A DNA stretch of 64,000 nt, taken from assembly GCA_028564705.1 (NCBI GenBank), contig JAPXFQ010001774.1, forward strand, positions 372,001 to 436,000, written 5' to 3'. The first letter of the stretch is position 1; every line of letters begins with the position of its first letter. Under the pieces are notes generated by a model. That model was given only the letters and a program-made list of their open reading frames with translations. It ran no database searches and was not told the DNA's origin. The position numbers and the translations under genes are program-made. Source of the DNA: Apricaphanius iberus. Taxonomy: Eukaryota; Chordata; Actinopteri; Cyprinodontiformes; Aphaniidae. Of the stretch, positions 21,241-32,145 are shown in pieces.

Positions 21241-22250
21241 TTTTACACTGAAACAAGCAGCCTGATTTGCACGACTCAGAGTTTAATGATCTCAATCATT
21301 TTTATCCGCTTCGCAGATTGTTTATCGCCCGTCACACAGATGCCACTCTTAGCCTCAGAATGTCGCAGCACGTCTTCAGCCCATCCATAATGAAGATGAT
21401 AAGGTTGTCTACCTCCGCAGGTAGAAAAATAAGTTATTCAGCTGCTGTGAAGGCAGGCGATATTTTTCCAGCTGGAGGTGGATAGAACTGGATCTTGAGA
21501 GGTTTTACATTTCAACAACAATGCTGCATTACTCAAAAAAACAAAAAACAAAAAAAAAAACAGAAAAAGATTAACCATATATTTAAAGAGAATCTGAAAC
21601 CATTATAGTAGATAGTATGTGTCCAGCTCACCTCTAAAGTTTAGTTTATGGATGGATTATGTAAAATCTGCTGGGTTGGAAAGATTTACCCTGGGAATGC
21701 AGACAGGCATGACAATCAATACTAATTAGGTTCTTAATGCTTTTCACTTTACACAAGTGTTAAACAAGCGGCACGTTTGCTTGTGGACTTCCCAAGGTGA
21801 AAGTGTAAAGAAGAGAGATCGGCTTTAGGATAAATTTTTGAACACCCTCCGCACGGTGAAAGCATGCTAAGGCGCTACATGTAACTGATGAAATCATGAA
21901 TTGTCAGACAGCATCTGCTCACAGGCATTACGTCGGGGGCTAAATTTGCCTCCATTTGCATTTAGAATTGCCCCCTGGAATTGTTTTGATTCATCGTCTC
22001 ATTTTCTTTTATTCCTTTTCATTACAGTCATGAGGTAATGGGGGGGTTTGCAAATCTACTGTGACAAGCCGGGTGTGATTACTACGCCACCATGAACTGC
22101 CTGACAAGCATACTGCCTCCTCCACCCGGCGCCTTTTCACGCAGCATTCCTCATAAGCTAATGAGTGCTGTCACTAAATGACATTAAGATTTATACAGAT
22201 CTAGGTAAGATTTTCTTTCATTAACCGAACCGACAAGCTTCAAATTAATT
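21241..22250. promoter_or_regulatory. Candidate conserved noncoding block (speculative)
   Basis: This kilobase has balanced composition and few homopolymers, in contrast to its flanks. It contains an octamer-like ATTTGCAT (near 21955), several TAAT/ATTA words, and TGATGAAATCATGAATTGTC and CATAAGCTAATGAG segments. These are the kinds of words found in vertebrate developmental enhancers. No frame of note is open: the 72-codon frame at 21267-21485 has no domain. There is no direct evidence of conservation. Confidence 0.2.
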
Positions 22251-22454
22251 TAAAAAATGCTGGAACTGTTTATCATAAACAGGGTCCAAACATTTATGTT
22301 TACCTTTTGAGAATGATTTTACTGGATTTTTAGAGGAAGATGCATTTTTACTCCGCTTCAGCAAACAGTATCTTGACGAACCACAACATCAGCCAATCAC
22401 AGATGGGGTTTTCTGGCTGCAATCAGATTAATCAGATAAATTTTCCCATTTTCC

Positions 22455-22565
22455 ATCTTCTTCCGCTTACCCGGGGTCAGGTTGCGGGCCAAAGAGCAAA
22501 GAGACCAAGACTTCCCTCTCCCCACCCACTCCGGCCAGCTCCTCGGCAGGAATCCCAAAGGCAAT
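22455..22565 (-). mobile_element. Dispersed non-LTR retroposon tail
   Basis: The plus strand reads CATCTTCTTCCGCTTACCCG, GGGTCAGGTTGCGGG, AGACTTCCCTCTCCCC and CCGGCCAGCTCCTCGGCAGG. This matches a very common fish LINE-associated segment in reverse orientation. Only about 110 bp are present. Confidence 0.55.
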
Positions 22566-22970
22566 AAAGAAGCTGGCTCAGCTAAATGCGTTCAGTTGAA
22601 TTTCAAATCAGTCTAATTCAATTTATTTACATGGTGCCAATTCACAACAGTTGTCATCTCGTGGCACTTTACAAGAAACGTTATTTCAATACAATCATAT
22701 AAACATTCCAGTCAGTGAAAAATAGTAAAAAGTTCATAACAGGACATGGAAGAGTTTCAGTTACTGGGTAAATCTTCTGGATTGATGTCCCCCATCCAAC
22801 AGGGCATTGCAGCTAAGCAGGATACACGACCAGGTATATCTTCCAATGGGAGAAAAACACTGAGAACAAGGTTAACTGCCAAAATAACAGCAAATAATAC
22901 AACTGGAGAGTAGTAGAAAGAGAAAAGTAGCAGAGTGAAGTAAAGTGGTCAGTCTGTCCTCCAAATCTAA

Positions 22971-23626
22971 AGCCTAGTTTATGCCTCTCCATTTTGATGA
23001 GATGGATTGACGCAGGGCCATTATCCGTCGACGCATGGGCTCTCCATCACCTACGTTATTTTCTAACTATTCGTCTCCGTTAAGGCAAAGCATGTGCCTG
23101 TGATTGGTTGGTTCTGCAACAGCCAGAGTTGTTTCACCGGACAGTTGCTGTAATCAGTAGTCAATGCAGCGTTGGGGCACAACATGCTTTATATTGAAAG
23201 GATATTTTTTCTAATCTGGTCTTTTGGCAAGTTTGAACACAAGGAGGTGTAGATAAATAACAAGAAAGGCTGCAGTTCTTTACATGTGCTTTTAGAGTAT
23301 TCTATGAGCTGTTTTCTAGTAAAAAGCGTTACAGCTGAATCAAAACTTACTTTCTGTCGTCCATTGGTCCTTTAGAGGGGAATGTGTTCATAAGCTGAAG
23401 AAACAAGCTTTACTTAACTAGAAACTAAGCTGCAACGGTAGGCAGACGCGCCATGTAAAGTTAGCACCCCCTGCTGTCCTGGTTGGTATTTGCTTTGCAG
23501 CGCACACACATCAATGGAGAGCGGAGAGAAAGAAACGGAGTACTATAAACGAAAAGCTCATCCATCAATACGTCTGCGTCTGGGTGCAAAGAAGTAGTAT
23601 AAGCAAAGAGAAGTATAAACTAGGCT
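22971..23626. mobile_element. 656-bp PIF/Harbinger-type MITE, TAA target duplication
   Basis: Left end AGCCTAGTTTATGCCTCTCC is mirrored by the right end (inverted: AGCCTAGTTTATACTTCTC). TAA precedes (22968-22970) and follows (23627-23629), the TWA duplication of Harbinger elements. The LINE 3' UTR resumes on both sides when compared with the sibling copy at 42.9 kb, which confirms the borders. No coding capacity was seen. A related element lies at 32803-33349. Confidence 0.8.
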
Positions 23627-23975
23627 TAAGCTTACAGCAGCATAACTACAGGGATAGCTCAGGATAACCTAAGCAATTCTAACTATAATGTTAGTCAGTA
23701 GGAAAGATTTTAGACTGGACAAAAAATTAGACAGTGTCTGCCTCACGGACTAAAACTGGGAGCTGGTTCCACAGAAGATGATGCTGATAACTTAAAAGTC
23801 TGCCTCCCATTCTACTTTTAGAAATTCTAGGAACCACTAGTAAACCTGCATTCTGAGAGTAAAGTGCTCCATTAGGGAACATATCGAACAGTCAGATCTC
23901 TGATGTAAGACGGAGCTTGATTATTAAGGGCTTTATAAGTCACAAGGGGAGTCTTAAATTCTAATCTTGATATAA

Positions 23976-24880
23976 AGACTGGCACACACTACAGGATAAT
24001 CGAGCCCATTTTTGTCCCGAGCTCCCCTTACGATCAAAGCCAAGAAAGACCCAATTTTGTGGCATATGCAAACAACATAGTGTCTAATTTTCCTGTAGTG
24101 TGAGGTGTGTTAATAGTGATTTTGTCCAGTCTGATCTGCTCTGAAGGCCTTGGAAGGAGAGATCGTAAATAATGAACATGTTCAATAATTATGACTATAA
24201 ATGAATTGTTCTGAGTGATCCGAGAGGAGCTGAGCATGCACAGAATGCGACGTCACATCTATCGGAACCACGGCCAATCAAGACGCAAGCTGACTGACGG
24301 AGGAAGAAGAAAAAAAGAAAGCAAAACCATGGTGCCAGTAAAAGCAAAAGATCTCTTGGCAGAAGCAGGAATGTTTATATAAAGTTTTGTTAAAAACATA
24401 CAATAACAGGATGGACAAAATGAAAACTTAAACAATGCTAGCTGATGCTAGCATCTGGCGACAAACCCTGCTCTCCAAGCTGGCTGTGATAGACAGTTTT
24501 TACTTACCTCCAGCTCACAATGTAATGCTTACAGCCCACATTCCCACCCTCTCCATGACTTTTTCTATCATAGTCTTGGATATTTTCTGGTGGTTTTTCA
24601 GAGAGTAAGAGGCCGAAGACCACCATCAAGGCTTCTTCCTGTTTGTCTCCCAAGTTTATTTACAGTGAAGTCACATTTGACCACGCAAGATTTGGAATAT
24701 TGAGCGTGAAGAAGCTGATACTCGTTAAGAATCGGTTAATATGTGGTGTGTTCAATACTCCACACCACACACTATAAGATCAGCAGAGAGAGGTCTTGCG
24801 TGATCTGTTTTTTGTTATCTTCAAGTGTATGTTCTCTAAATCTGTGAAGGTTTGAAGAATCCAGTAATGTGTGCCAGCCT
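23976..24880. mobile_element. 905-bp PIF/Harbinger-type MITE, TAA target duplication
   Basis: Ends AGACTGGCACACACTACAGG and, inverted, AGGCTGGCACACATTACTGG define imperfect terminal repeats of about 22 bp. TAA lies at 23973-23975 and 24881-24883. The host LINE sequence is interrupted in its C-terminal coding part and resumes with the expected order, so the borders are well supported. The interior holds short frames only. Confidence 0.8.
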
Positions 24881-24883
24881 TAA

Positions 24884-25627
24884 CAGGGAGACAATGAATG
24901 GAAACTAAAACAGGAGAAATGTGATCTCTCTTTTTAATATTCATCAGAACTCTTGTTGCAGCACTTTGGATCAACTGAAGGCTTTTAATTGCATTTTGTG
25001 GACCTCCTGATAATAAAGAATTACAGTAGCCCAGCCTTGAAGTAACAAATGCATGGACTAGTTTCTCAGCATCACTCCTGGACAGTATGTTTCTAATTTT
25101 AGCAATATTCCGGAGGTGAAAGAAGGAAATCCTAGAAACCTGTTTAATATGGGATCTGAATGTCATATTTTGTTCAGAAGTTATACTGAGTTGTATACAT
25201 TATTACCTGAGGCCAATTTAATGCCATCCAAAAGGAAGTGATTGAAAAGGCAGTTTCTTTTTTAGGGCTTCTGGTCTACGGATGACAACTTCTGGCTTGT
25301 CTGAATTAAAAAGCAGAATGTTCAGGTTTCCAGGTTTTTCATGTCTCTAAGACATGAATGTAATATACCTAACTGATTGAAGTCATCAGGATATATGGAG
25401 AAACATAGTTTTGTATCATCGGCATAACTGTGGGAATTTATACCCTGCTGTTTAAGGACTTTACCAATCGGAAGCATATACAGTATATAAAGAATTGATC
25501 CAAGCAAAGAACTCAGTTGTATTCCAAAATTAACCCTTGAATCGAAAGATTTATCATTTACATGAACAAACCTAAATCTGATAATATTGTGATTGACTGT
25601 GTCAAAAGCAGTACTGGCATCCAACAA
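24884..25627 (-). pseudogene. L2-type LINE RT relic (family A)
   Basis: Two broken frames contain LDASTAFDTVNHNIIRF, an LLGSILYILYMLPIGKV stretch where CGVPQGS is expected but lost, HSYADDTKLCFS with the YADD active site, then [40 protein letters not shown] and [16 protein letters not shown]. The order matches the intact ORF2 at 37510-40635. The remaining C-terminal coding segment lies beyond the MITE at 23976. Degeneration of the CGVPQGS block and frameshifts make it nonfunctional. Confidence 0.85.
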
Positions 25628-25640
25628 GACTGAAAACAGC

Positions 25641-25867
25641 CATTAGGCAATCAGAATTATTTTACAATTAATATAAATAGATTTATGGAAAAAAATATAG
25701 AAACATATTTGATTAACATACATTTTAAGTAGTTGAAAACTAATTAGTTTTAGTTTATGATGTCATTGTGCATTTTCTTAGGCAATGTGGTTGAACGTGA
25801 TTTCTATTTCTGTTGCGCGGCCACACCCCCTGTAGGAGGAAAACAACTACTGCAATTTCAATCATAG
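25641..25867. other. No gene seen
   Basis: AT-rich sequence between the LINE and a SINE-like remnant. Confidence 0.3.
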
Positions 25868-26000
25868 TCAGTAGGACAGAGCACCCAGAGAGCATCCATG
25901 CATGGACAGACAGAACTTTCAAACCTCATACAAAAAGGCCTCTGTGGGAATTAAAAGCCATGACCTTCATGCTACACAGTGTAAACAACTGCACCACTCT
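25868..26000 (+). mobile_element. SINE-like or LINE-tail dispersed repeat remnant
   Basis: The order GCATCCATGCATGGACAGAC, AAAGGCCTCTGTGGGAATTA, CCATGACCTTCATGCT, CAACTGCACCACTCTGCAGC follows a common fish repeat whose consensus includes a CATGCA...GAACATGC, GGGAATCGAACC and ACTGCGCCACC order. It is diverged and has no internal promoter I can define. Confidence 0.45.
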
Positions 26001-26590
26001 GCAGCCTCCAAGCTCAATCTGATGCTGATAATCACTTTCAGTCTGAGATCAATCGATTCCAACACGCTGTCAACCTCTTTTTCATTTCTCAGAGGGAATG
26101 TTTCATTTTGCAGCTTGGCATATTTCCCAGCTTTGCAGCACCTGACCTTTTTACCAAAGGTTGGAGCAATAACCTGATGAAATTGTTTCTATTTGTATAC
26201 AAACAACAACCGACCTGCTAATTGGAATGCTACTTTCAGATCTTTACTCATTTGGTACAGTGCATTTACAAATACAAAATATAATAACTTTCCCATTGTA
26301 CTGACTGACTCTATAGGTCAACGCAGCCAAATTCTACCACTTATCCTTTCTCTAAATTTTGCCTCCATTTTTTTCTGGAAAAAAAAGGTCAGTGTCAGTA
26401 AAAAAAAAAAAAAATGGGTGATAGCTTTTTCCTTGTCTTTTTTTTATTTTTAAGCCTACCACACATTATGTGATAGATACTTTAGACGGCTTGCTTACAG
26501 AGGGAATCTTTTTTGCTGCCAAAACCAGCCATGACTATGGTAAATGGTGTGCATTGCTACATCACTTTTTCAAGTCAGAAGACTCCAAAA
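26001..26590. other. No gene seen; unique sequence
   Basis: The part near 26010-26180 has balanced composition with homeodomain-like words (GCTGATAATCACTTT, GAGATCAATCGATT) and could be regulatory. An A-run of 15 or more occurs near 26400. Confidence 0.25.
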
Positions 26591-26594
26591 AAAA

Positions 26595-26795
26595 TGTCAC
26601 ACTACACCCATTCACTAATTCACACTAATGGTGATAAGCTGCATTGTTGCCTCAGCTGACAGTAGTCGAGGCTGCCTTAAACCAGCAGGGAAGGGGGATG
26701 AAGTGTCTTGCCCAACGACCAAGACAGACGGAGCAGGGGTTGGAATCGCAACTCACAGGTTACAGGACAAATTCTTACACCGTCAGCAACTGTCA
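26595..26795 (+). mobile_element. SINE-like dispersed fish repeat
   Basis: The sequence CATTCACTAATTCACACTAA, ATGGTGATAAGCTGC, CGAGGCTGCC, AAGTGTCTTGCCCAACGACC and GGGGTTGGAATCGCAACTCA reproduces the order of a widespread teleost retroposon segment. No target duplications were located. Confidence 0.5.
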
Positions 26796-26911
26796 CATCG
26801 ATTAGCAATAGCATCAACATGACGTACTAACCTTCAAGTGTTTGACAGAGTTAACGTTAAAGTCATAATTGAGTAAAACCTGAAACCACATACTTATATG
26901 CACTGTATTAA

Positions 26912-28071
26912 CCCTCTAGGCGCCGGGGTTTTTTCTATAAAATATTAAATTTTGATTTCACTAGTTCAAAATGTTGTAGCTTTAATATGGTCAAAGATAA
27001 AGGTACACTGTAAATTAGAAAAATCTTCAGTATGATCCAAAGTTTGTGACACAACCAAAATCATACATCTAATTTGCATATTATGACGTCATCAGGCGTT
27101 GGCACTATTGGATAGCATGACTTTTAATTTATTTGCTTTTTAACATTGTTTAAAATTTTCATTTCATCAATAATTTTATTTTTTTATTTAGATTTTTCTA
27201 TATATGTATTTTCTACATCTATACGTTGCAATTTTTTGGCTTTTTTTCAAGAACAGGTGGCTATATCTGTTTATGTCCTTTCTTATGTGGCTCTGTTACT
27301 CTATTCACTATATAAAATCACAGAAAGAAAAAATTGGCCACAGAATTTTACAGATCCGTCCCAAAAATAACTAACAGGCTCATCAAATTTTCTGATCCAC
27401 TAGTGATTCTACTCTTCCTCATCTGTCAAGCAAACATCGCCAAAATCATCATCATCCTCACTTGCAGCGGGACAGAGAACTTTACTGCTGTTTACTCGCT
27501 TATAAGCTGTCTATTTTGTGTCCTGTCTTCGATCGCATCTGCTATTATTTCCACTGATTTTTACATCCCTCCCACCTCGGTCACAATTAGCGTTGTGATG
27601 ACCACCTTGCTACCTGAACACATACCGTTCTCTCGCCGGGACAAGGTGAAGCAGAGCTGGAATGTGCTGCTTGTGGACCGTCATGGCGAAACGGGACTGG
27701 GTGTTGCTGCGGGACATTTTACTGAACAGATCAGAGGTAAATATTTCTCTTCAGAATCTGAATAAGCCAATACTTCACGGCGGGGAACTCCGACATCTCG
27801 GCCTCATAAGTTTTATCTTTCTAAAAGTCGCTTTCTCTATACTGTGACCGCAGCACCTGCACCTCGCGCCCCCCGCTCGCGGTGCTGACTTAAAGGCCAA
27901 TTTACTCCAAAAGTTTCCATGGTAACACACCCAAAAAGGTGTCCAAGATTAAAGGTACACATGTCCGCCATCTCCTGGTGTAAAGTAGTAATTAAATTAG
28001 TGGCCCTATCTCCAGCTGTGGCTCGATAAAGTCAGCAATGTTGCAATATTGCGCCTTTGGCGCCAGGAGGG
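26912..28071 (-). mobile_element. piggyBac-like element flanked by TTAA
   Basis: The ends CCCTCTAGGCGCCGGGGTT and, inverted, CCCTCCTGGCGCCAAAGGC form imperfect inverted repeats. TTAA lies on both sides (26908-26911 and 28072-28075), the signature of piggyBac. On the minus strand around 27360-27480 there is an acidic stretch (DDDDFGDVCLTDEEE) like the N-terminal region of piggyBac transposases, but no catalytic domain was found. The plus-strand 143-codon frame (27334-27765) is antisense to it. This is therefore a nonautonomous, internally deleted copy. Confidence 0.6.
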
Positions 28072-28104
28072 TTAAGATACGTGACAAATTTTTTGTATTT
28101 TTGA

Positions 28105-28345
28105 AATGGTAAATGGACTGAACTTATATAGCGCTTTTCTAGTCATACTGACCACTCAAAGCACTTTACATTGAAACCACATTCACCCATGCCAATATCC
28201 AGCATGGCTCGGTAGGACGATGTAGAATTTCCGGGGTTAAGTGCCTTGCCCATGGGCACATCAACATGTGACTAGAGGAAGCTGGAATTGAATCTGCGAC
28301 CCTCCGATTGCAAGCCAACTACTCTACCACTGAGCCACAGTCACC
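28105..28345 (+). mobile_element. Dispersed retroposon-like fish repeat
   Basis: The order AAATGGTAAATGGACTGAAC, TTATATAGCGCTTTTCTAGT, CTCAAAGCACTTTACA, CCATGCCAATATCCAGC, AAGTGCCTTGCCC and CTACCACTGAGCCAC is typical of a widespread fish repeat. Its last 60 bp resemble a tRNA-like or LINE-tail segment. No coding potential. Confidence 0.55.
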
Positions 28346-29120
28346 AACAGAGAAATGCCAATGAGATATGAAACTCAAGATAATGTCATGACCTTAACAA
28401 ACCACTGAACAGTTTAATTTAACACATTACATGAAGGCACACCTATTAATGTATGTTATGGTAACGCCTCAAACACTTTGCATCCTTGTTAGAAATCATG
28501 AAAGAAATCTGTTCAGAATTGTATCTTCCACATTTTGTGAGCAAATATTATACAAAAATTATACTCACCTTTTAAAATGAACAAGTAATCCAGTATAGAC
28601 ATCATTAATTTTTATTTTTTTCAGGAAGGGGATAGAATATGTGAGAGATTAGCTACTTCTTGTGGGAACAAACCACAGAACCAAAGCTAAAGAACATGCA
28701 AAGATGGTGAAAAGGCTAGTAAGACAGTCTGAAAACACACAAAAGAAGTACTGCACCGACATGGGCTGAAAAGCCAATCAGGTAGGAAGAAGACATGGCT
28801 GTGTTCAAATTCAGTGCCCGCATCCGCAAGGCCAGATCTTAAGACTGATTATGTCACAGAATGACAATAAAGGCTGTCCAAATTTGAAGACTTTTTTTTT
28901 TTTTTGCTTCACAGGCCACCACATCCCAAAATGAACTGTGGGCTGATCTGCAGATTTTTGTGGGAGATTAGTGTAGTTTAAAATTAAAGTATATTAAAAT
29001 ATGGTGGTACAAAATTAAAAACTTTAAGTGTTTCAAATGAACCCTGGGGTGGTTTCAATGAATATGTCAACACCAAGCAGATCAGGACAGTTTGAAACGC
29101 AGGAAATTGCCTATAAAGCT
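28346..29120. other. No gene seen
   Basis: AT-rich unique sequence. Near 28800-28920 there is an incomplete MITE-like pair (TGTTCAAATTCAGTGCCCGC and TGTCCAAATTTGAAGAC), but no clear ends. Confidence 0.3.
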
Positions 29121-31115
29121 GGCAAGGCAAGGCAAGGCAATTTTATTTCTATAGCACACTTTCAACACAAGGTAATTCAAGGTGCTTTACATGATTCAGT
29201 GATAATGAAACCACATGATTACAAAGCATATAAGTTTAACAGTAATCAATCAGTAAGAAAAGATATTGTAAGGAACAAATCCACGTAATTAATACACAAT
29301 CACTTAAAAATAAAGCTAAAAGATAGAATAAAATATAGAAATTAAAACGACAACAATAAAATAATATAAAGATCAAATGTTTACAAAAAAAAAAAAAAAA
29401 AAGCAGTTACTCATAAGCAAGTTTAAATAGATACGTTTTAATTTTAGACTTAAAAGAGTTCAGTGTCTCTGCAGCTTTACATTCTCCTGGTAGTTTGTTC
29501 CAGAGATGAGGAGCATAGAAACTGAAAGCTGCTTCTCCATGTTTGGTTCTGGTTCTAGGGACGATCAGTAAATTAGAGCTGGAGGACCTGAGTGATCTGG
29601 ATGGTTTGTACCATGATAGCAGATCTCTAATGTACTCAGGTGCTAAACCATTCAATGATTTATATACCAATAAAAGCACTTTGAAGTCTATTCTCTGAGC
29701 TACAGGGAGCCAGTGTAAGGACTTTAGAACTGGGGTGATGTGTTCTACTTTCCTGGTTCTAGTGAGAACACGAGCAGCAGCGTTCTGGATCAGCTGCAGC
29801 TGTCTGATTGATTTTTTAGGTAGACCTGTGAGGATACTGTTACAGTAATCAAGGCGGCTAGAGATAAATGCATGGATGAGTTTTTCTAGGTCTCCTTGTG
29901 TCATCATTCCTTTAATCCTAGAAATGTTCCTCAGGTGATAGAAAGCTGACCTTGTTATTGCCTTTATGTGACCCTGGAGGTTCTGGTCTGAGTCCATTAT
30001 TACACCTAGATTTCTGGCCTGGTCAGTAGTTTCTAGTTGGACCAACTGAAGCTGTTTACTGATATTTAATCGATCTTTTTTGGGTCCAAAGAGAAGCACT
30101 TCAGTTTTGTTTTTGTTCAGTTGTAGGAAATTATGGGACATCCAGCTGTTAATTTGCTCAATGCATTTATTGAGGATTTGGATGGGTTCAACATCATCTG
30201 GTGACACTGAGATATAAAGCTGAGTGTCGTCAGCATAGTTGTGGTATTTAACATGGTTGGCGGTTATAATCTGGCTAAGCGGAAGCATATAGATGCTAAA
30301 TAGGAGGGGCCCCAGGATGGAGCCCTGGGGGACCCCACATGTTATTTCTGTGTTTTGTGATGAGAACTGGCTAACTGATACAAAGAAGTTCCTGTTCTTG
30401 AGGTAGGATGTGAACCAGTCGAGTACTGTACCAGAGAGTCCGACCCAGCTCTCTAGACGTTCCAGTAATATATCATGATCAACAGTGTCAAACGCCGCAC
30501 TGAGGTCTAACAGTACCAGCACTGTTGTTTTTCCATGGTCAGTATTTGTACGGATGTCATTAAAAACTTTGACGAGGGCTGTCTCTGTGCTGTGGTATCT
30601 ACGAAAACCAGACTGATAAACATCAAGGCGTTTGTTCATTGCTAGGAAGCTGTTTAGCTGCTGGAACACAACTTTTTCAATAATTTTACCGATAAATGGG
30701 AGATTAGAGATTGGTCTGTAGTTTTGCATCAAAGTGCTGTCTAGGTTCTTCTTCTTTAGTATTGGTTTGATAACTGCTGTTTTTAGGGCTTTGGGGAAAA
30801 CACCTGATAGGAGCGATGAGTTAACTATTTTGATAAGATCCATTCTGATGGATGGGAGGACCTTTTTTAGAAAATTTGTTGGTAAGATATCTAAGCAGCA
30901 GGTGGCAGAGCTTAGTTTGTCAATAATTTCATCAAAGCTTGATTGATTTATTGTTTGGAAGTGAGTCATTTTCTCTGGGTGAGTGTTAGTTGGGCTCATA
31001 GTTGGTACTGGGGTTTGAACTGATGTACTGATTGATCTTCTGATGTTCAAGATCTTTTGAGTGAAGAAGGTGGCAAAATCATTACAGGCCCTGGTGGAGA
31101 AAGCTGGGCATTCTG
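29121..31115 (-). mobile_element. L2-type LINE (family B), 5'-truncated, young
   Basis: The 3' end is a GGCAA tandem on the plus strand (TTGCC on the minus strand) next to AATTTTATTTCTATAGCACA. The coding part is open from the 5' truncation to the stop at 29407. Two more copies of this family, both more decayed, lie at 48815 and 53300. The 5' boundary is placed near 31115, where LINE-like translation begins; it could differ by tens of bases. Confidence 0.85.
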
Positions 31116-31146
31116 GGTAAGTAAAACCAAAGCAACCACACAACAA
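29407..31146 (-). CDS. L2-type LINE ORF2 fragment: RT and C-terminal region
   Basis: An uninterrupted frame of 579 codons. It contains [86 protein letters not shown], the active site [35 protein letters not shown], and the C-terminal block [20 protein letters not shown] to [14 protein letters not shown]. All RT motifs are present, but the endonuclease domain is missing through 5' truncation, so the copy cannot retrotranspose by itself. The ATG at 31146 lies at or just outside the LINE boundary and is not a native start. The open frame over more than 1.7 kb indicates a recent insertion. Confidence 0.9.
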   Translation of the reverse strand: MLCGCFGFTYPECPAFSTRACNDFATFFTQKILNIRRSISTSVQTPVPTMSPTNTHPEKMTHFQTINQSSFDEIIDKLSSATCCLDILPTNFLKKVLPSIRMDLIKIVNSSLLSGVFPKALKTAVIKPILKKKNLDSTLMQNYRPISNLPFIGKIIEKVVFQQLNSFLAMNKRLDVYQSGFRRYHSTETALVKVFNDIRTNTDHGKTTVLVLLDLSAAFDTVDHDILLERLESWVGLSGTVLDWFTSYLKNRNFFVSVSQFSSQNTEITCGVPQGSILGPLLFSIYMLPLSQIITANHVKYHNYADDTQLYISVSPDDVEPIQILNKCIEQINSWMSHNFLQLNKNKTEVLLFGPKKDRLNISKQLQLVQLETTDQARNLGVIMDSDQNLQGHIKAITRSAFYHLRNISRIKGMMTQGDLEKLIHAFISSRLDYCNSILTGLPKKSIRQLQLIQNAAARVLTRTRKVEHITPVLKSLHWLPVAQRIDFKVLLLVYKSLNGLAPEYIRDLLSWYKPSRSLRSSSSNLLIVPRTRTKHGEAAFSFYAPHLWNKLPGECKAAETLNSFKSKIKTYLFKLAYE

Positions 31147-32145
31147 CCCTGCCTCATTCTCTGCTCATGCTGAGCCGTTTGCTACAACGTTTTTGTCTGG
31201 CGTATTTGCCAAAGAGAACAAAGCAATCCACAAACTGCCCAAATGTTATGCCTCTACATGTTTTTTTTAACATTTCACATAACAGGAAATGCCTCTGTGT
31301 TGAGTGCTTCTTTGTGCAGCACCACCACAGGCAAGGAGGTAGATATATTGCTCAAATGCTTTTGCTCATTTTACAAAATCATCACACTTAAATTATCTAT
31401 GGCAGTCCCATGATTCTTTGTATTTTGTTGACTATATAAAGCTAATGAGATTTTTTTACAAAGTAATCTCTTTGTTATGTAGCCGAGGGACCAAAGACAA
31501 GATGGCTTCTTTTAGGTGAAATGATCACCAATGAATCCGGCCACTTTAATATGTAGGTAAAATAATGAATCCAGGGACACCTTATGCTTATGAGTTGGTT
31601 TTTTTTTTATTCTGAATGTTTTATCAAACACTACATAACCTGAGATTTCAGTGTAGTTACACCTTTTTCCTGTTTTATCTCTTCTAAGGACAAAGATGGG
31701 TACAGTGTGTACATGTGTAATGCAGTTATATTTTTTGACTACCGATGTCAATAAAAGTAAATTTCCTAAAGGTTTGGGTTTTTCTCTTTTTGTAAACAGC
31801 ATTTTTTGATTTCCTCTGTTAAGGACATGAGGCAGCAAAGGTAGTCTGAGGACAGAGAAGCCCAGGAGAGCAGGTAGATTGTTTTCTGTTTGTATTTATT
31901 TGTTCTTGTCACATTGGTTACTTAGTTGTTAGATGGTTGTTACAAGTGAACAGATATTAAAGCAAATAGTATACCTCATTAGGTAATTTTAACAGATTTA
32001 TTATGATTTAGAGTTGTTTTTAAGATATGAACATAAAACTAAATTGAAACTAATTAAAACGACCAATGAAAGGAGAATTAAAACAAAGCACCTAAACAAT
32101 ATTCATAAAACTACAAAGAAAAGTCGTGTAGTCATTTATAAACTG
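31147..32145. other. No gene seen
   Basis: AT-rich sequence with short frames only. The longest (31512-31838, minus, 108 codons) shows no domain. Confidence 0.3.

Larger units (their letters stand above)
22600..25640 (-). mobile_element. L2-type LINE (family A), 5'-truncated, with two inserted MITEs
   Basis: On the minus strand the element begins inside the RT palm (DASTAFDTVNHN) at about 25640. It runs through the thumb and C-terminal region and ends at the family-A 3' tail near 22600-22690. Without the two MITEs (656 and 905 bp) about 1.5 kb of LINE remain. The reading frame is broken by substitutions and indels. The 3' UTR contains a stretch shared with the copy at 42.8 kb (CTGGAGAGTAGTAGAA and GTGGTCAGTCTGTCCTCCAA). 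Confidence 0.88.

Noticed and set aside
27334..27765. 143-codon plus-strand frame with hydrophobic stretches
   Set aside because: It runs antisense to the acidic N-terminal scrap of a piggyBac-like transposase. The hydrophobic look is the complement of the acidic codons.
28105..28345. tRNA-like segment at the end of the dispersed repeat as a possible tRNA gene
   Set aside because: No cloverleaf or A-box/B-box pair could be drawn. The sequence follows a common retroposon instead.
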